DNA from: Helicobacter_D ganmani
GTDB lineage: Bacteria > Campylobacterota > Campylobacteria > Campylobacterales > Helicobacteraceae
Strand: one strand, 5' to 3'
Assembly: GCF_965138225.1 (NCBI RefSeq)
Contig: NZ_CBCSAX010000006.1
DNA: 64,000 nt
The position numbers and the translations under genes were made by a program. The notes under the pieces were generated by a model. It ran no database searches. It had not been told where the DNA came from and worked only from the letters and a program-made list of their open reading frames with translations. Shown piece by piece: positions 48,840 through 57,474 of the stretch (positions within the stretch are counted from its first letter, which is position 1; each line of letters starts with the position of its first letter).

Positions 48840-50516
48840 ATGGACAAAACAACAAAACAACAAAAGTCTCCCACTAAACTAGCACCTCTGACACAGAATC
48901 TCCGCTCAGAAAATAGCTGGGACAACACCTGCGGATTTGAATCCTTTGGATTTAAAAAAAACATTTTAAGGGGCATTCAAGAGGCTGGTTTTAGCGAACC
49001 TAGCCCGATTCAACAAGAGGCGATTCCAATTATTTTGGACGGCTTAGATGTTATTGCACAAGCACAAACAGGCACAGGCAAAACGGCTGCTTTTGGGCTG
49101 CCCCTTATCAACAATCTAAAGCACAATGGCGAAATTGAAGTTTTAATCGTTACACCCACACGAGAGCTTGCAATGCAAGTAGGAGATGAAATCTTTAAAC
49201 TAGGAAAATATGGCAAAGTTCGCACCGTCTCTCTTTTTGGTGGGCAACCCATTCGCCGACAACTTGAGTTGTTAGAAAAGCGACCTCAAATCATCATCGC
49301 AACACCCGGACGATTGCTAGACCATTTACGCAATGAACGACTTAAAAACTTTTCCCCTAGTGTTGTTGTGCTAGACGAATCAGATGAAATGTTGGATATG
49401 GGATTCTTAGACGATATAGAGGAGATTTTCACCTATCTTTCTAATGCGCGTCAAACCCTGCTATTCTCTGCTACTATGCCCACGCCGATTAAGCATTTAG
49501 CTCAAAAGATTCTCAACAATCCAAAACTTATCAAGGTTACTCCAGAAGATGCTACGAATCAGGATATTTCTCAAAGATACTACATCATCAATGAAAGCGA
49601 ACGCGAAGACGCAATCGTGCGCTTAATTGATAGCGAAATACCAAGTAAAGCGATTATTTTTACACGAATGAAAAAAGAAGCGGACATCTTATCTGAACGC
49701 TTGCTCTCTCGTGGTTACAAGGCGGGAGCATTGCACGGAGATATGGAGCAAAGAGAGAGAGTGAAATCAATAAATGCCTTTAAGGATTCTAGCATTAATA
49801 TCCTTGTAGCAACCGACATTGCCGCCCGTGGCTTGGATATTAGCGGAGTAAGCCATGTTTTCAACTTCCATATTCCCTTAAATCCAGAATCCTATGTGCA
49901 TCGGATTGGACGCACAGGCAGAGCAGGCAAAAAGGGTATTGCAATCACGCTTGCCACGCCTTTGGAATTTAAAGAAATCCGAAGAATCAAAGAGAACACC
50001 AAAGCAAGCATTGAACTCTATGAGATTCCAAGCATTCAAGACACAATGGACAAACAAGATTCTAATTTGCTAGACAAAATCTTAAAACACCCCATTAGTG
50101 ACGACGCTTTGCGAATTTATGAGCAAATCCGCTCCCACACAGATATTACGCAACTTGTCTGTAAGCTTCTTTCTATGGTTTTGCAAGATTCTAAAGTGCT
50201 AGGACCAAACAAAATTGGTTTAGATAAAAAAGATTTAAAGAATCTACAAATACAACTTGAAAACGGGGGACGCAAAAAGCCTACAATAAACAATAGAAAG
50301 AATGAAAGAAGTGAGAGAAAGAATAAAAATAAAAACGGCTCTAAAGAAAATAAACATCCAAGATTCCAAAAATCCTCCAAAGAAAACGATTGGAATTTTC
50401 AAGAATCCCATAAAGAAAGCTCAAAAAAATCCCAAAGTAAAAATCAACGCAATACGCGCAAAACTTCAAATCAAAACTTCAAATCAAAAAACACCAAAAA
50501 TCCAAGCAGGAAATGA
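48840..50516 (+). CDS. rhpA: DEAD-box RNA helicase (RhpA-like)
   Basis: ATP-dependent RNA helicase that in H. pylori (RhpA) partners RNase J. Motifs appear in order: Q motif 'FSEPSPIQQEAIP', I 'AQTGTGKTAAFG', Ib 'TPGRLLDHL', II 'VVLDESDEMLDMGF', III 'SATMP', V 'VATDIAARGLDI' and VI 'YVHRIGRTGRAGKKG'. Motif II reads DESD where most members have DEAD. The last 90 residues are a Lys/Asn/Ser/Arg-rich disordered tail, probably for RNA binding. It has 558 residues and overlaps the next gene region by ATGA. The window also holds RNase Y at 11576. Confidence 0.93.
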   Translation: MDKTTKQQKSPTKLAPLTQNLRSENSWDNTCGFESFGFKKNILRGIQEAGFSEPSPIQQEAIPIILDGLDVIAQAQTGTGKTAAFGLPLINNLKHNGEIEVLIVTPTRELAMQVGDEIFKLGKYGKVRTVSLFGGQPIRRQLELLEKRPQIIIATPGRLLDHLRNERLKNFSPSVVVLDESDEMLDMGFLDDIEEIFTYLSNARQTLLFSATMPTPIKHLAQKILNNPKLIKVTPEDATNQDISQRYYIINESEREDAIVRLIDSEIPSKAIIFTRMKKEADILSERLLSRGYKAGALHGDMEQRERVKSINAFKDSSINILVATDIAARGLDISGVSHVFNFHIPLNPESYVHRIGRTGRAGKKGIAITLATPLEFKEIRRIKENTKASIELYEIPSIQDTMDKQDSNLLDKILKHPISDDALRIYEQIRSHTDITQLVCKLLSMVLQDSKVLGPNKIGLDKKDLKNLQIQLENGGRKKPTINNRKNERSERKNKNKNGSKENKHPRFQKSSKENDWNFQESHKESSKKSQSKNQRNTRKTSNQNFKSKNTKNPSRK

Positions 50517-50518
50517 CA

Positions 50519-51661
50519 ATGGAGTTTCAGCCTTATCCTTTTGAAAAGTTAAACTCGCTCATTTGCGGAATTCAAACAAGTGGCGAACGCATTTCTTTAA
50601 CGATTGGTGAGCCACAATTTAACACACCCAAAAACATTTGTGAAATCCTGCGTCAAAAGGTAGAATTTCTTAACAAATACCCAAAAACTGCGGGCGAGGG
50701 ATTCCTTAAGGATTCTATGCTAAACTTTCTTGCACGTCGCTTCAATGTCGCCTTAAACCCCAATGAACTAATCCCGACTTTTGGCACACGCGAGGTGCTT
50801 TTTAACTTCCCGCAATTTTATCTCTTTGACAAAAAGAATCCTATCCTAGCACACCCCAATCCTTTTTATCAGATTTATGAGGGCGCAGCGATTGCCTCAA
50901 GAGCAAAAAGTATTTATATGAATCTCACCCCACAAAATGGCTTTAAACCTAGCCTTACAAAAGAACAAATGCAAGATTGCGATTTGGTAATTTTAAATTC
51001 TCCCAACAACCCCACAGGCGCAACCTTAAGCCTTGAGGAGCTGAAACAATGGGTAGAATATGCTTTGGAATATGATTTTTTGCTTTTAAATGACGAATGT
51101 TATAGCGAGATTTACAGCATTTCCAAGCCCACTTCCATTTTACAAGCCTGCCTAGAAATTGGCAACGAAAGATTTAAAAATGTCCTTGCGCTCAATTCTA
51201 TCTCCAAACGCTCCTCCGCCCCGGGCTTAAGAAGCGGATTTATTGCGGGAGATTCTAATATTTTAAAACCCTATTTACAATACCGCACTTATGTGGGTTG
51301 TGCTTCGCCGCTCCCTTTGCAATATGCTGCCGCATTTGCTTGGAGCGAGGATTCTCACACAGAGTCTTCGCGTGCGCAATATGCCAAAAACCTACAACTA
51401 GCCAAAGAAATCTTAGGGGCTAAAATCCCAAATCTTCGTGTTCCAAACGAGACATTTTATGTATGGCTACCCGTGCAAAATGACTTAGAATGGACAAAAA
51501 ATCTCCTTATGAAAGAAAATATCTTGGTTTTACCGGGTAGCTTCCTCTCAAGGAAAAATAACAAAGGAGAGAATCCTGGTGAGAATTTCGTGCGTCTTGC
51601 GCTAGTTTATGAAGAATCTATCCTCAAAGATGCACTTTTAAGGTTGCAAAAGTGGCTCTAA
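50519..51661 (+). CDS. PLP-dependent class I/II aminotransferase (DapC-like)
   Basis: Likely succinyldiaminopimelate aminotransferase of lysine/peptidoglycan synthesis; other acceptors are possible. The fold-I pattern is clear: 'ISLTIGEPQFNTPKNI', 'HPNPFYQIYEGAAIA', 'LVILNSPNNPTGATLS', 'LLNDECYSEIY', and the PLP lysine in 'ALNSISKRSSAPGLRSGFIA'. I prefer the ATG at 50519, seven bases after AGGA, over the ATG at 50513, giving 380 residues. H. pylori has an equivalent gene beside murC. It overlaps murC by 10 bases. Confidence 0.85.
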   Translation: MEFQPYPFEKLNSLICGIQTSGERISLTIGEPQFNTPKNICEILRQKVEFLNKYPKTAGEGFLKDSMLNFLARRFNVALNPNELIPTFGTREVLFNFPQFYLFDKKNPILAHPNPFYQIYEGAAIASRAKSIYMNLTPQNGFKPSLTKEQMQDCDLVILNSPNNPTGATLSLEELKQWVEYALEYDFLLLNDECYSEIYSISKPTSILQACLEIGNERFKNVLALNSISKRSSAPGLRSGFIAGDSNILKPYLQYRTYVGCASPLPLQYAAAFAWSEDSHTESSRAQYAKNLQLAKEILGAKIPNLRVPNETFYVWLPVQNDLEWTKNLLMKENILVLPGSFLSRKNNKGENPGENFVRLALVYEESILKDALLRLQKWL

Positions 51662-52992
51662 ATGGCAAAAAAATCCATTTTATTGGGATTGGTGGAATTG
51701 GAATCTCTGCGCTTGCAAAGTTTTTGCGTGCGCAAGGTGCAGAAGTTAGCGGTTCAGACATCACAGAGGGTTGCGTAACCAAAGAATTAAAGCAAATCGG
51801 AATCAAAGTCAGCATTCCCCACACAAAAGACGCAATTTGCAAGCAAGACTTAGTAATTCACTCGGCAATTATCAAGCCTGAAAACATAGAGGTGCAAGAA
51901 GCACACAAACAAGGAATCCCTGTGCTTTCTCGCAAGGAGTCGTTAAAAATGATTTTGGGCAACAAAGAAGTTTTTGCTGTCGCGGGAGCACACGGCAAAA
52001 GCACGACAACAGCAATTTTAAGCGCGATTCTCAAAGACGCAAGCGCACTCATTGGCGCAGAAAGCAAAGAGTTTCACTCCAATACGCGCGCCCTAAAAAG
52101 TCATCGTGTCATCTTTGAAGCGGACGAATCAGACAAAAGCTTCTTAGAATGTAACCCTTTTTGCGCGATTGTTACCAATGCAGAACCAGAGCATATGGAA
52201 ACTTACGCACACGACTTAAGACAATTCCACAAAGCCTACAAGGATTTTCTAAAGCTTTCCAAACTCTGCATTATCAACGCAGAGGATTCCTTTTTGGGTT
52301 CTTTGGAGGATTTGGGCAATCATTGTATTCGGTTTTATCCAAGTCAGGATTTGCGCTCTATTTCTTACTTTGTAGAAAATGGAATCCCAAAAACACAATT
52401 CCACCTTGTATGCGAAGGTAAAGACTATGGTGAGTTTAGTGTGTATGGATTAGGAGAACATATCGCGATTGACGCGTCTTTAGCGGTTTTAGCCGCTGCG
52501 CAGATTCTACCACTTGAAGAAATTTCTAAAAATATTCAAAACTATTGCGGAATCAAAAAGCGATTTGATATTCTTACACACAGCCCGTGCGTAATTGTTG
52601 ATGATTATGCACACCACCCAACTGAAATTGCCACCACAATTAAAGCCTTACAAAAATACCAAGAGCTTACTGACATTCAGCCTCTCACTGCGATTTGGCA
52701 ACCCCATAAATACTCACGCATTGCAGATAATCTACAAGGCTTTGTAGATTGTTTTGCAGGAGTAGATAAGCTCATCATTTTACCTGTTTATGCAGTAGGA
52801 GAGCCTGCGATTCCTATTGACTTTCCAACACTTTTTGCGAAATACCAACCTCTTTTCGTGGATTCTATTGTGCGCAAGGGAGATACACTTTTGCTTATCA
52901 AAGACAATCAAACTCTAGAATGCCTAAATAATGGAATCCTTGTAGGCTTCAACGCGGGTAATCTTACTTATGCACTTAGGGGTGGAATCTAA
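51652..52992 (+). CDS. murC: UDP-N-acetylmuramate-L-alanine ligase
   Basis: Adds L-alanine to UDP-MurNAc, the first peptide step of peptidoglycan synthesis. The start 'KIHFIGIGGIGISALAKFL' and the ATP loop 'AVAGAHGKSTTTAILSAIL' (near 106-124) are diagnostic; 'FEADESDKSFL', 'IVTNAEPEHMETY' and 'VDDYAHHPTEIATTIKAL' also match. The start is a GTG at 51652 with AAGG upstream. The 446 residues are full length. Stop and next start share a base (TAATG). Confidence 0.96.
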   Translation: MALNGKKIHFIGIGGIGISALAKFLRAQGAEVSGSDITEGCVTKELKQIGIKVSIPHTKDAICKQDLVIHSAIIKPENIEVQEAHKQGIPVLSRKESLKMILGNKEVFAVAGAHGKSTTTAILSAILKDASALIGAESKEFHSNTRALKSHRVIFEADESDKSFLECNPFCAIVTNAEPEHMETYAHDLRQFHKAYKDFLKLSKLCIINAEDSFLGSLEDLGNHCIRFYPSQDLRSISYFVENGIPKTQFHLVCEGKDYGEFSVYGLGEHIAIDASLAVLAAAQILPLEEISKNIQNYCGIKKRFDILTHSPCVIVDDYAHHPTEIATTIKALQKYQELTDIQPLTAIWQPHKYSRIADNLQGFVDCFAGVDKLIILPVYAVGEPAIPIDFPTLFAKYQPLFVDSIVRKGDTLLLIKDNQTLECLNNGILVGFNAGNLTYALRGGI

Positions 52993-53366
52993 TGCGTTTT
53001 TGGATTCTTTTTATTATCTTTCTTGCACTTTTGGCATTTCTAGCACAAATTCTTTCTAAATTTCATCTTATTACCCGCAAAATGCGCATATACATCGGTA
53101 TTTTCTTTCTATTGATTGCAACAAGCATTGGAATCTTTACCTTTTTTCAAGACCAAAAAGAAGATAAAATCAATGAGTTAGCACAACTTTTCTTGCAAGG
53201 TAAAAATCTTGTTTGTCAAATTGGTGCGCAAAATATTGAAACCAATCGCACGACTTTTAACTTCATTAGCGGCACTTTAACGCTTATGGGGAAAGAAAAC
53301 AGCGATTATCACCGCAAAACGATTCCGCTTAAATCTTGTAAGCTTAATAATGCAGAATCTCATTAA
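52992..53366 (+). CDS. Small membrane protein between murC and mutS2
   Basis: Unrecognised 124-residue protein. Two membrane helices (about 4-22 and 32-52, 'IYIGIFFLLIATSIGIFTFF') precede a soluble C-terminal region with 'LAQLFLQGKNLVCQIGAQNI' and 'NFISGTLTLMGKENSDYHRK'. It is held in a chain of overlapping genes (TAATG with murC, 17 bases with mutS2), and H. pylori has a hypothetical gene in the same place, so it is a real conserved gene. Confidence 0.8.
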   Translation: MRFWILFIIFLALLAFLAQILSKFHLITRKMRIYIGIFFLLIATSIGIFTFFQDQKEDKINELAQLFLQGKNLVCQIGAQNIETNRTTFNFISGTLTLMGKENSDYHRKTIPLKSCKLNNAESH

Positions 53367-55563
53367 ACAACTAGATTTGGAGGGCTTTCTAAAAAGCTTT
53401 GAGGGCTTTTTGGCTCGCCCAAAAGAATTGTTTTTGCAAGGAGATAGCAAAATCCACTTGCGCTATATTCAAGCCTTAGAAACACTACATTTTACGCCTC
53501 CAAAGCCTGTCCAAAACCTAGAATCACAACTTGCGCTTTTAAAAAAATTTGGGTTTTTAAAGCTAGAAGAAATTTTTGAATTTGTGAAAATTATCCGCTA
53601 TTTTAATTACCTAAAAAACCTCAAATGCGAGGGAATCTTGGGCGAATGGTTTAGTCAAATTCTTATTCCTAATTCTCTCTTAGAAGTTTCTAAGTCCTTT
53701 TTGGAAAATGGCAATTTAAAAGAAGGAATTTACCTAGAATTGGATTCTATCAATGCGGCAATTGAATGCATCAAAAGAGAAACTTCGCAAACCCTAAACC
53801 AAATCCTCAATCAAAATAAGCTGAATCCCTACCTTGTAGATAGGCAAATCCATTTGATTAATGGGGAAGAATGCCTGCTTTTAAAGGCGGGATTCCATCA
53901 TATTTTAAAAGGACAGATTCTCAATCGCTCTGCATCTGGGTTTTTCTATGTTCTCCCTCAAAGTATCGCCCATCTCAAAGACAAGCATAATGAGCTAAAC
54001 AACAAAAAAGAAGAGCAGATTTTCTATCTCTGTCGCGAAATTTCTAGCTTACTTACCAAACATCTCTTGTTTTTAAACTTCATCAACAAAGAATTTGACC
54101 GCTTTGATAACTATCAAGCGAGATTGCATTTCGCTCGCGCCAAGAGTTTGGAATTTTTAGCACCCAAGTCGGATTCAACTATTATTTTGAATGAATTTCG
54201 CCACCCTGCTTTAAAAAATCCCAAATCCGTAAGCTTAGAATTTAAAGAACAAATCTTGATGATAACAGGCGTCAATGCGGGCGGAAAAACTATACTTTTA
54301 AAATCTATTTTAAGTGCGGCTTTTTTGGCAAAATATTTAATCCCACTTCCTATCAATGCACACAAATCTAGCATTGGCAATTTTAAAGCTTTAAACCTTA
54401 TTTTAGAAGACCCACAAAATAGCAAAAATGATATTTCAACCTTTGGTGGCAGAATGCTGCAATTTAGCAAAATCCTTAGGGAAAAAGAGGGATTAATCGG
54501 CGTAGATGAAATAGAGCTTGGCACGGATAGTGATGAAGCCGCGAGCCTCTTTAAGGTGCTACTAGAAAACCTTATGCAAAAAGGAAGCAAAATCATCATC
54601 ACGACACATCACAAAAGGTTAGCGGCTCTTATGGCTGGAGATTCTCGCGTGCAACTCCTTGCGGCACTTTTTGATGAAAAGCGCGAAATGCCAACCTTTA
54701 GCTTCCTAAGCGGAACAATTGGTAAATCTTACGCCTTTGAAACAGCCTTGCGTTATGGAATCCCAAAATCTCTCGTTAATGAAGCAAAGATTCTCTATGG
54801 CGAGGACAAAGAAAAACTCAATGCACTGATTGAAAATTCCTCTAGGTTAGAGATGAAGCTACAAAGTGAAATCGCAAAAGCCAAACAAAAAACCGCAACC
54901 TTAGAGCAAAGAATTATCCATCTAAAGGACAAAGAAGAAGCCTTAGAACAAGCATTTTTAAAGCGTCAAAAGGAATTAGAATCCTCTTACACAGAAGCAA
55001 TCAACGCTGCCAAAGCAGCAATCAAAGAGCAATCCCCACAAGCAATCCACCGCCAAATCAGCTTTGCAAACAAGCTTTTAAATGCAGCTAAAAATACAAA
55101 CTCTAAAGAATCGCAACCCACACAAACAATGCAAGCCTTTAAGGTTGGTGAATCTATCAAATATCGTCATCATCACGGAACAATTTTGAGCTTACACAAG
55201 AACAAGGTGCGCATTGAGCTAGAGGACGGAATCAAGATAGAAGTTTCCAAAAGAGAGATTAAACCTTATGGCAATGCACCCAAGCCTCCACAGACCAAAA
55301 TTCAAGTTCAAGCTCCCCAAAATGCAAGTGTTGTGCTTGATTTGCACGGATTAAGAGCCGATGAAGCAATAGAAAAACTAGAGGAGTTTATCTCCAATAG
55401 TCTCATTGCCGGCTTTGACGAAGTTTTGATTTATCACGGAATTGGCACAGGCAGACTCTCGGTAGTTGTGAGGGATTTTCTCAAATCCCACCCAAAAGTG
55501 ATGGATTTCACAGACGCTCCACCCAAAGCGGGAGGTTTTGGTGCAAAAATCGTCAAACTCTAG
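53350..55563 (+). CDS. mutS2: Endonuclease MutS2
   Basis: Anti-recombination or ribosome-collision ATPase rather than a mismatch-repair factor; in H. pylori it suppresses recombination. The ATPase domain has Walker A 'ITGVNAGGKTILLKSIL' (about 310-326), Walker B 'GLIGVDEIELGTDSDEAASL' and 'IITTHHKRLAALMA'. A coiled coil (about 490-560) and a C-terminal Smr domain follow, with 'VVLDLHGLRADEAIEKLEEF' and 'IYHGIGTGRLSVVV'. The N-terminal mismatch-recognition domain of MutS1 is absent. It has 737 residues and ends a long chain of overlapping genes. Confidence 0.95.
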   Translation: MQNLIKQLDLEGFLKSFEGFLARPKELFLQGDSKIHLRYIQALETLHFTPPKPVQNLESQLALLKKFGFLKLEEIFEFVKIIRYFNYLKNLKCEGILGEWFSQILIPNSLLEVSKSFLENGNLKEGIYLELDSINAAIECIKRETSQTLNQILNQNKLNPYLVDRQIHLINGEECLLLKAGFHHILKGQILNRSASGFFYVLPQSIAHLKDKHNELNNKKEEQIFYLCREISSLLTKHLLFLNFINKEFDRFDNYQARLHFARAKSLEFLAPKSDSTIILNEFRHPALKNPKSVSLEFKEQILMITGVNAGGKTILLKSILSAAFLAKYLIPLPINAHKSSIGNFKALNLILEDPQNSKNDISTFGGRMLQFSKILREKEGLIGVDEIELGTDSDEAASLFKVLLENLMQKGSKIIITTHHKRLAALMAGDSRVQLLAALFDEKREMPTFSFLSGTIGKSYAFETALRYGIPKSLVNEAKILYGEDKEKLNALIENSSRLEMKLQSEIAKAKQKTATLEQRIIHLKDKEEALEQAFLKRQKELESSYTEAINAAKAAIKEQSPQAIHRQISFANKLLNAAKNTNSKESQPTQTMQAFKVGESIKYRHHHGTILSLHKNKVRIELEDGIKIEVSKREIKPYGNAPKPPQTKIQVQAPQNASVVLDLHGLRADEAIEKLEEFISNSLIAGFDEVLIYHGIGTGRLSVVVRDFLKSHPKVMDFTDAPPKAGGFGAKIVKL

Positions 55564-55631
55564 GACTCATTGCTATAGGCTGATTTATCGGTGCAATAAT
55601 TTAGCATACAGAAATCTTAATCGGCTAGGTT

Positions 55632-56654
55632 TCAAATTGCTTTGTTGTGCGCAGAAATTTCAAAATTTGCAAAACACATTCCAAAGAACCGCTCACCCAA
55701 AGCTCCCGGTGAAATCAAAGTGCGGATTTTAGAGCTTTGCGTCATATAATGCTCTAGCCCAAAATGCGCAATATACCATTCGCACATCTTATCCAATCCC
55801 ATATCCACAAGTGCGCGATTCTGCACACAAAAGAAACATTCCCTCCCACCAATACGCAAAAATGCCTCACGCCAAAGTGCAAAATTCACATCATAAGTCA
55901 AATCCGCTTTACCAAACAATCCTAAAAGTGTGGAATCGCAAAGCTTAGAAGCGGGATTTGGAAAGAAATTTTGCGTTTGATGCTGTGCATAAAGTCGTAG
56001 CGAAAAGGTATTTCTAGCCATAAGCACACCATAATCAAACCCCAAAAACAACCATTTGGGTGCAACTTGCGCAAGATTCTCTACAAACTCAAATGCGCCA
56101 AGCGGAATCTCTCCAATCTCCACATTGAAAGCCTTTGCAAGCTCTAAAATTTCTGCATTAATTTCCTTAAAAACCAACTCCCCACCCTCTACAAACGCCA
56201 TTTCTCCTTTGAAAACTAGCTCGCAAGCAAAAGCGTCCAAAAGCTCATTGCTTACAAACAATGCAACCTCTAAGCCACTGAAATCTTCTAATTTTGTTGC
56301 GGTTTGCAACTCCATTCTAAGTCTTTGGCGAAAATTCTCCTTTTGGATTCTTTGCAATTCGTTTAAGGGTTCTAAGGTCCAAAATTCTACATTTTCTTCC
56401 CCTTTTAAGTGCAAAAACTCTGCAATGTCTGCGATTAAATCACCTTTTTCACTGCCAATTTCTATGATTGCGATTCTACCCTTTTGCGTCTTTAAAATCT
56501 CTTGCAAATAAAACCCCAAAGTAAAGCCAAAAAACTTTCCTACACTCACATTGGTATAAAAGTCTCCTGTCTTACCCACACGCACTTTGCGATAATAACC
56601 CTCCTCGCCATAAAGCCACATTTGCATAAACTCACCAAAGCTTTGTGATTCCAT
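55632..56654 (-). CDS. MidA-like SAM-dependent methyltransferase
   Basis: The 340 residues match the COG1565/MidA group: 'SFGEFMQMWLYGEEGYYRKV', 'KTGDFYTNVSVGKFFGF', SAM site 'IAIIEIGSEKGDLIADIAEF', 'LFVSNELLDAFACELV' and 'WLFLGFDYG'. In mitochondria NDUFAF7 of this family methylates a complex I subunit; the bacterial substrate is unknown. I use the ATG at 56654 with AGGAGG upstream; the longer frame (to 56843) runs into the moeB gene and is not supported. It follows moeB by 31 bases in the same orientation. Confidence 0.85.
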   Translation of the reverse strand: MESQSFGEFMQMWLYGEEGYYRKVRVGKTGDFYTNVSVGKFFGFTLGFYLQEILKTQKGRIAIIEIGSEKGDLIADIAEFLHLKGEENVEFWTLEPLNELQRIQKENFRQRLRMELQTATKLEDFSGLEVALFVSNELLDAFACELVFKGEMAFVEGGELVFKEINAEILELAKAFNVEIGEIPLGAFEFVENLAQVAPKWLFLGFDYGVLMARNTFSLRLYAQHQTQNFFPNPASKLCDSTLLGLFGKADLTYDVNFALWREAFLRIGGRECFFCVQNRALVDMGLDKMCEWYIAHFGLEHYMTQSSKIRTLISPGALGERFFGMCFANFEISAHNKAI

Positions 56655-56685
56655 TGCAATGCCTCCTTGTGTAAATGAGCTTAAT

Positions 56686-57474
56686 TTATGGCTTTTTATA
56701 CAACGCACTCTCAAGCTTTGTGATTCCATTTTCTCCACAAACGCGACAGTTTGGATTGCGTTTGATAGCAATTTTGCGAAAATCCATTGAACGAACATCG
56801 CAGGTAAGTAGCTTGTCAAAAAGCGGCTCTCCGACACCTGCAATAATCTTAATCACCTCCGTAGCTTCCAACACACCAAACAACCCAGCCACAGCTCCTA
56901 GAATCCCTACACTTGCCCCTGTAGGCATTTCTCTCTTTGGTGGGGCGTCAAACAAGCAAGTATAACACGCACTCACTCTTGGCTTCACGCTCATCACCTG
57001 CCCGCTGAAATGCAGGGCACTTGCGCGAACCAAAACTTTTCCAAACAACACGCACGCATCATTGATAAGAAACTTGGAGCTAAACGCATCTGTGGCTTCA
57101 ACTACCAAATCATAACCCCTTATCACCTCTTGGATATTTTCTACATTCAGATGCTCTTTGAATACTTGCAGATTCAAACTAGGATTAAGTGCTTTAAGTT
57201 TCTCATAGGCAGAATCCGCCTTATTCTTGCCCAAATCCTGTGTATTATGCAAAATCTGTCTTTGCAAATTGCTTAAATCCGCTACATCGCCATCGCAAAT
57301 GCCAAGATTTCCTACTCCCGCTGCGGCTAGATAATAAAGCACACTAGAACCAAGCCCACCTGCTCCTATGACAAGCACATGGGAATTTTTAAGTTTTGTT
57401 TGCCCCTCTACTCCGATTCCGCTTAATAAAATGTTGCGGTTGTATCTCTCTAAGTCTTCTTGATTTAATTCCAT
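56686..57474 (-). CDS. MoeB/ThiF/HesA-family sulfur-carrier adenylyltransferase
   Basis: E1-like enzyme that adenylates the C-terminus of a small sulfur carrier (MoaD or ThiS). The ATP site is 'VLVIGAGGLGSSVLYYLAAA' (33-52), 'GDVADLSNLQRQILHNTQDL' follows, 'DLVVEATDAFSSKFLINDAC' is typical, and zinc cysteines are in 'CYTCLF' and 'CRVCGENG'. It has 262 residues. Whether it serves molybdopterin or thiamine cannot be decided; no carrier gene adjoins it. Its start overlaps the asnB stop. Confidence 0.88.
   Translation of the reverse strand: MELNQEDLERYNRNILLSGIGVEGQTKLKNSHVLVIGAGGLGSSVLYYLAAAGVGNLGICDGDVADLSNLQRQILHNTQDLGKNKADSAYEKLKALNPSLNLQVFKEHLNVENIQEVIRGYDLVVEATDAFSSKFLINDACVLFGKVLVRASALHFSGQVMSVKPRVSACYTCLFDAPPKREMPTGASVGILGAVAGLFGVLEATEVIKIIAGVGEPLFDKLLTCDVRSMDFRKIAIKRNPNCRVCGENGITKLESALYKKP

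Noticed and set aside
56655..56843. N-terminal extension of the MidA-like methyltransferase
   Set aside because: It overlaps the end of the MoeB/ThiF gene, and the inner ATG at 56654 has a strong AGGAGG.
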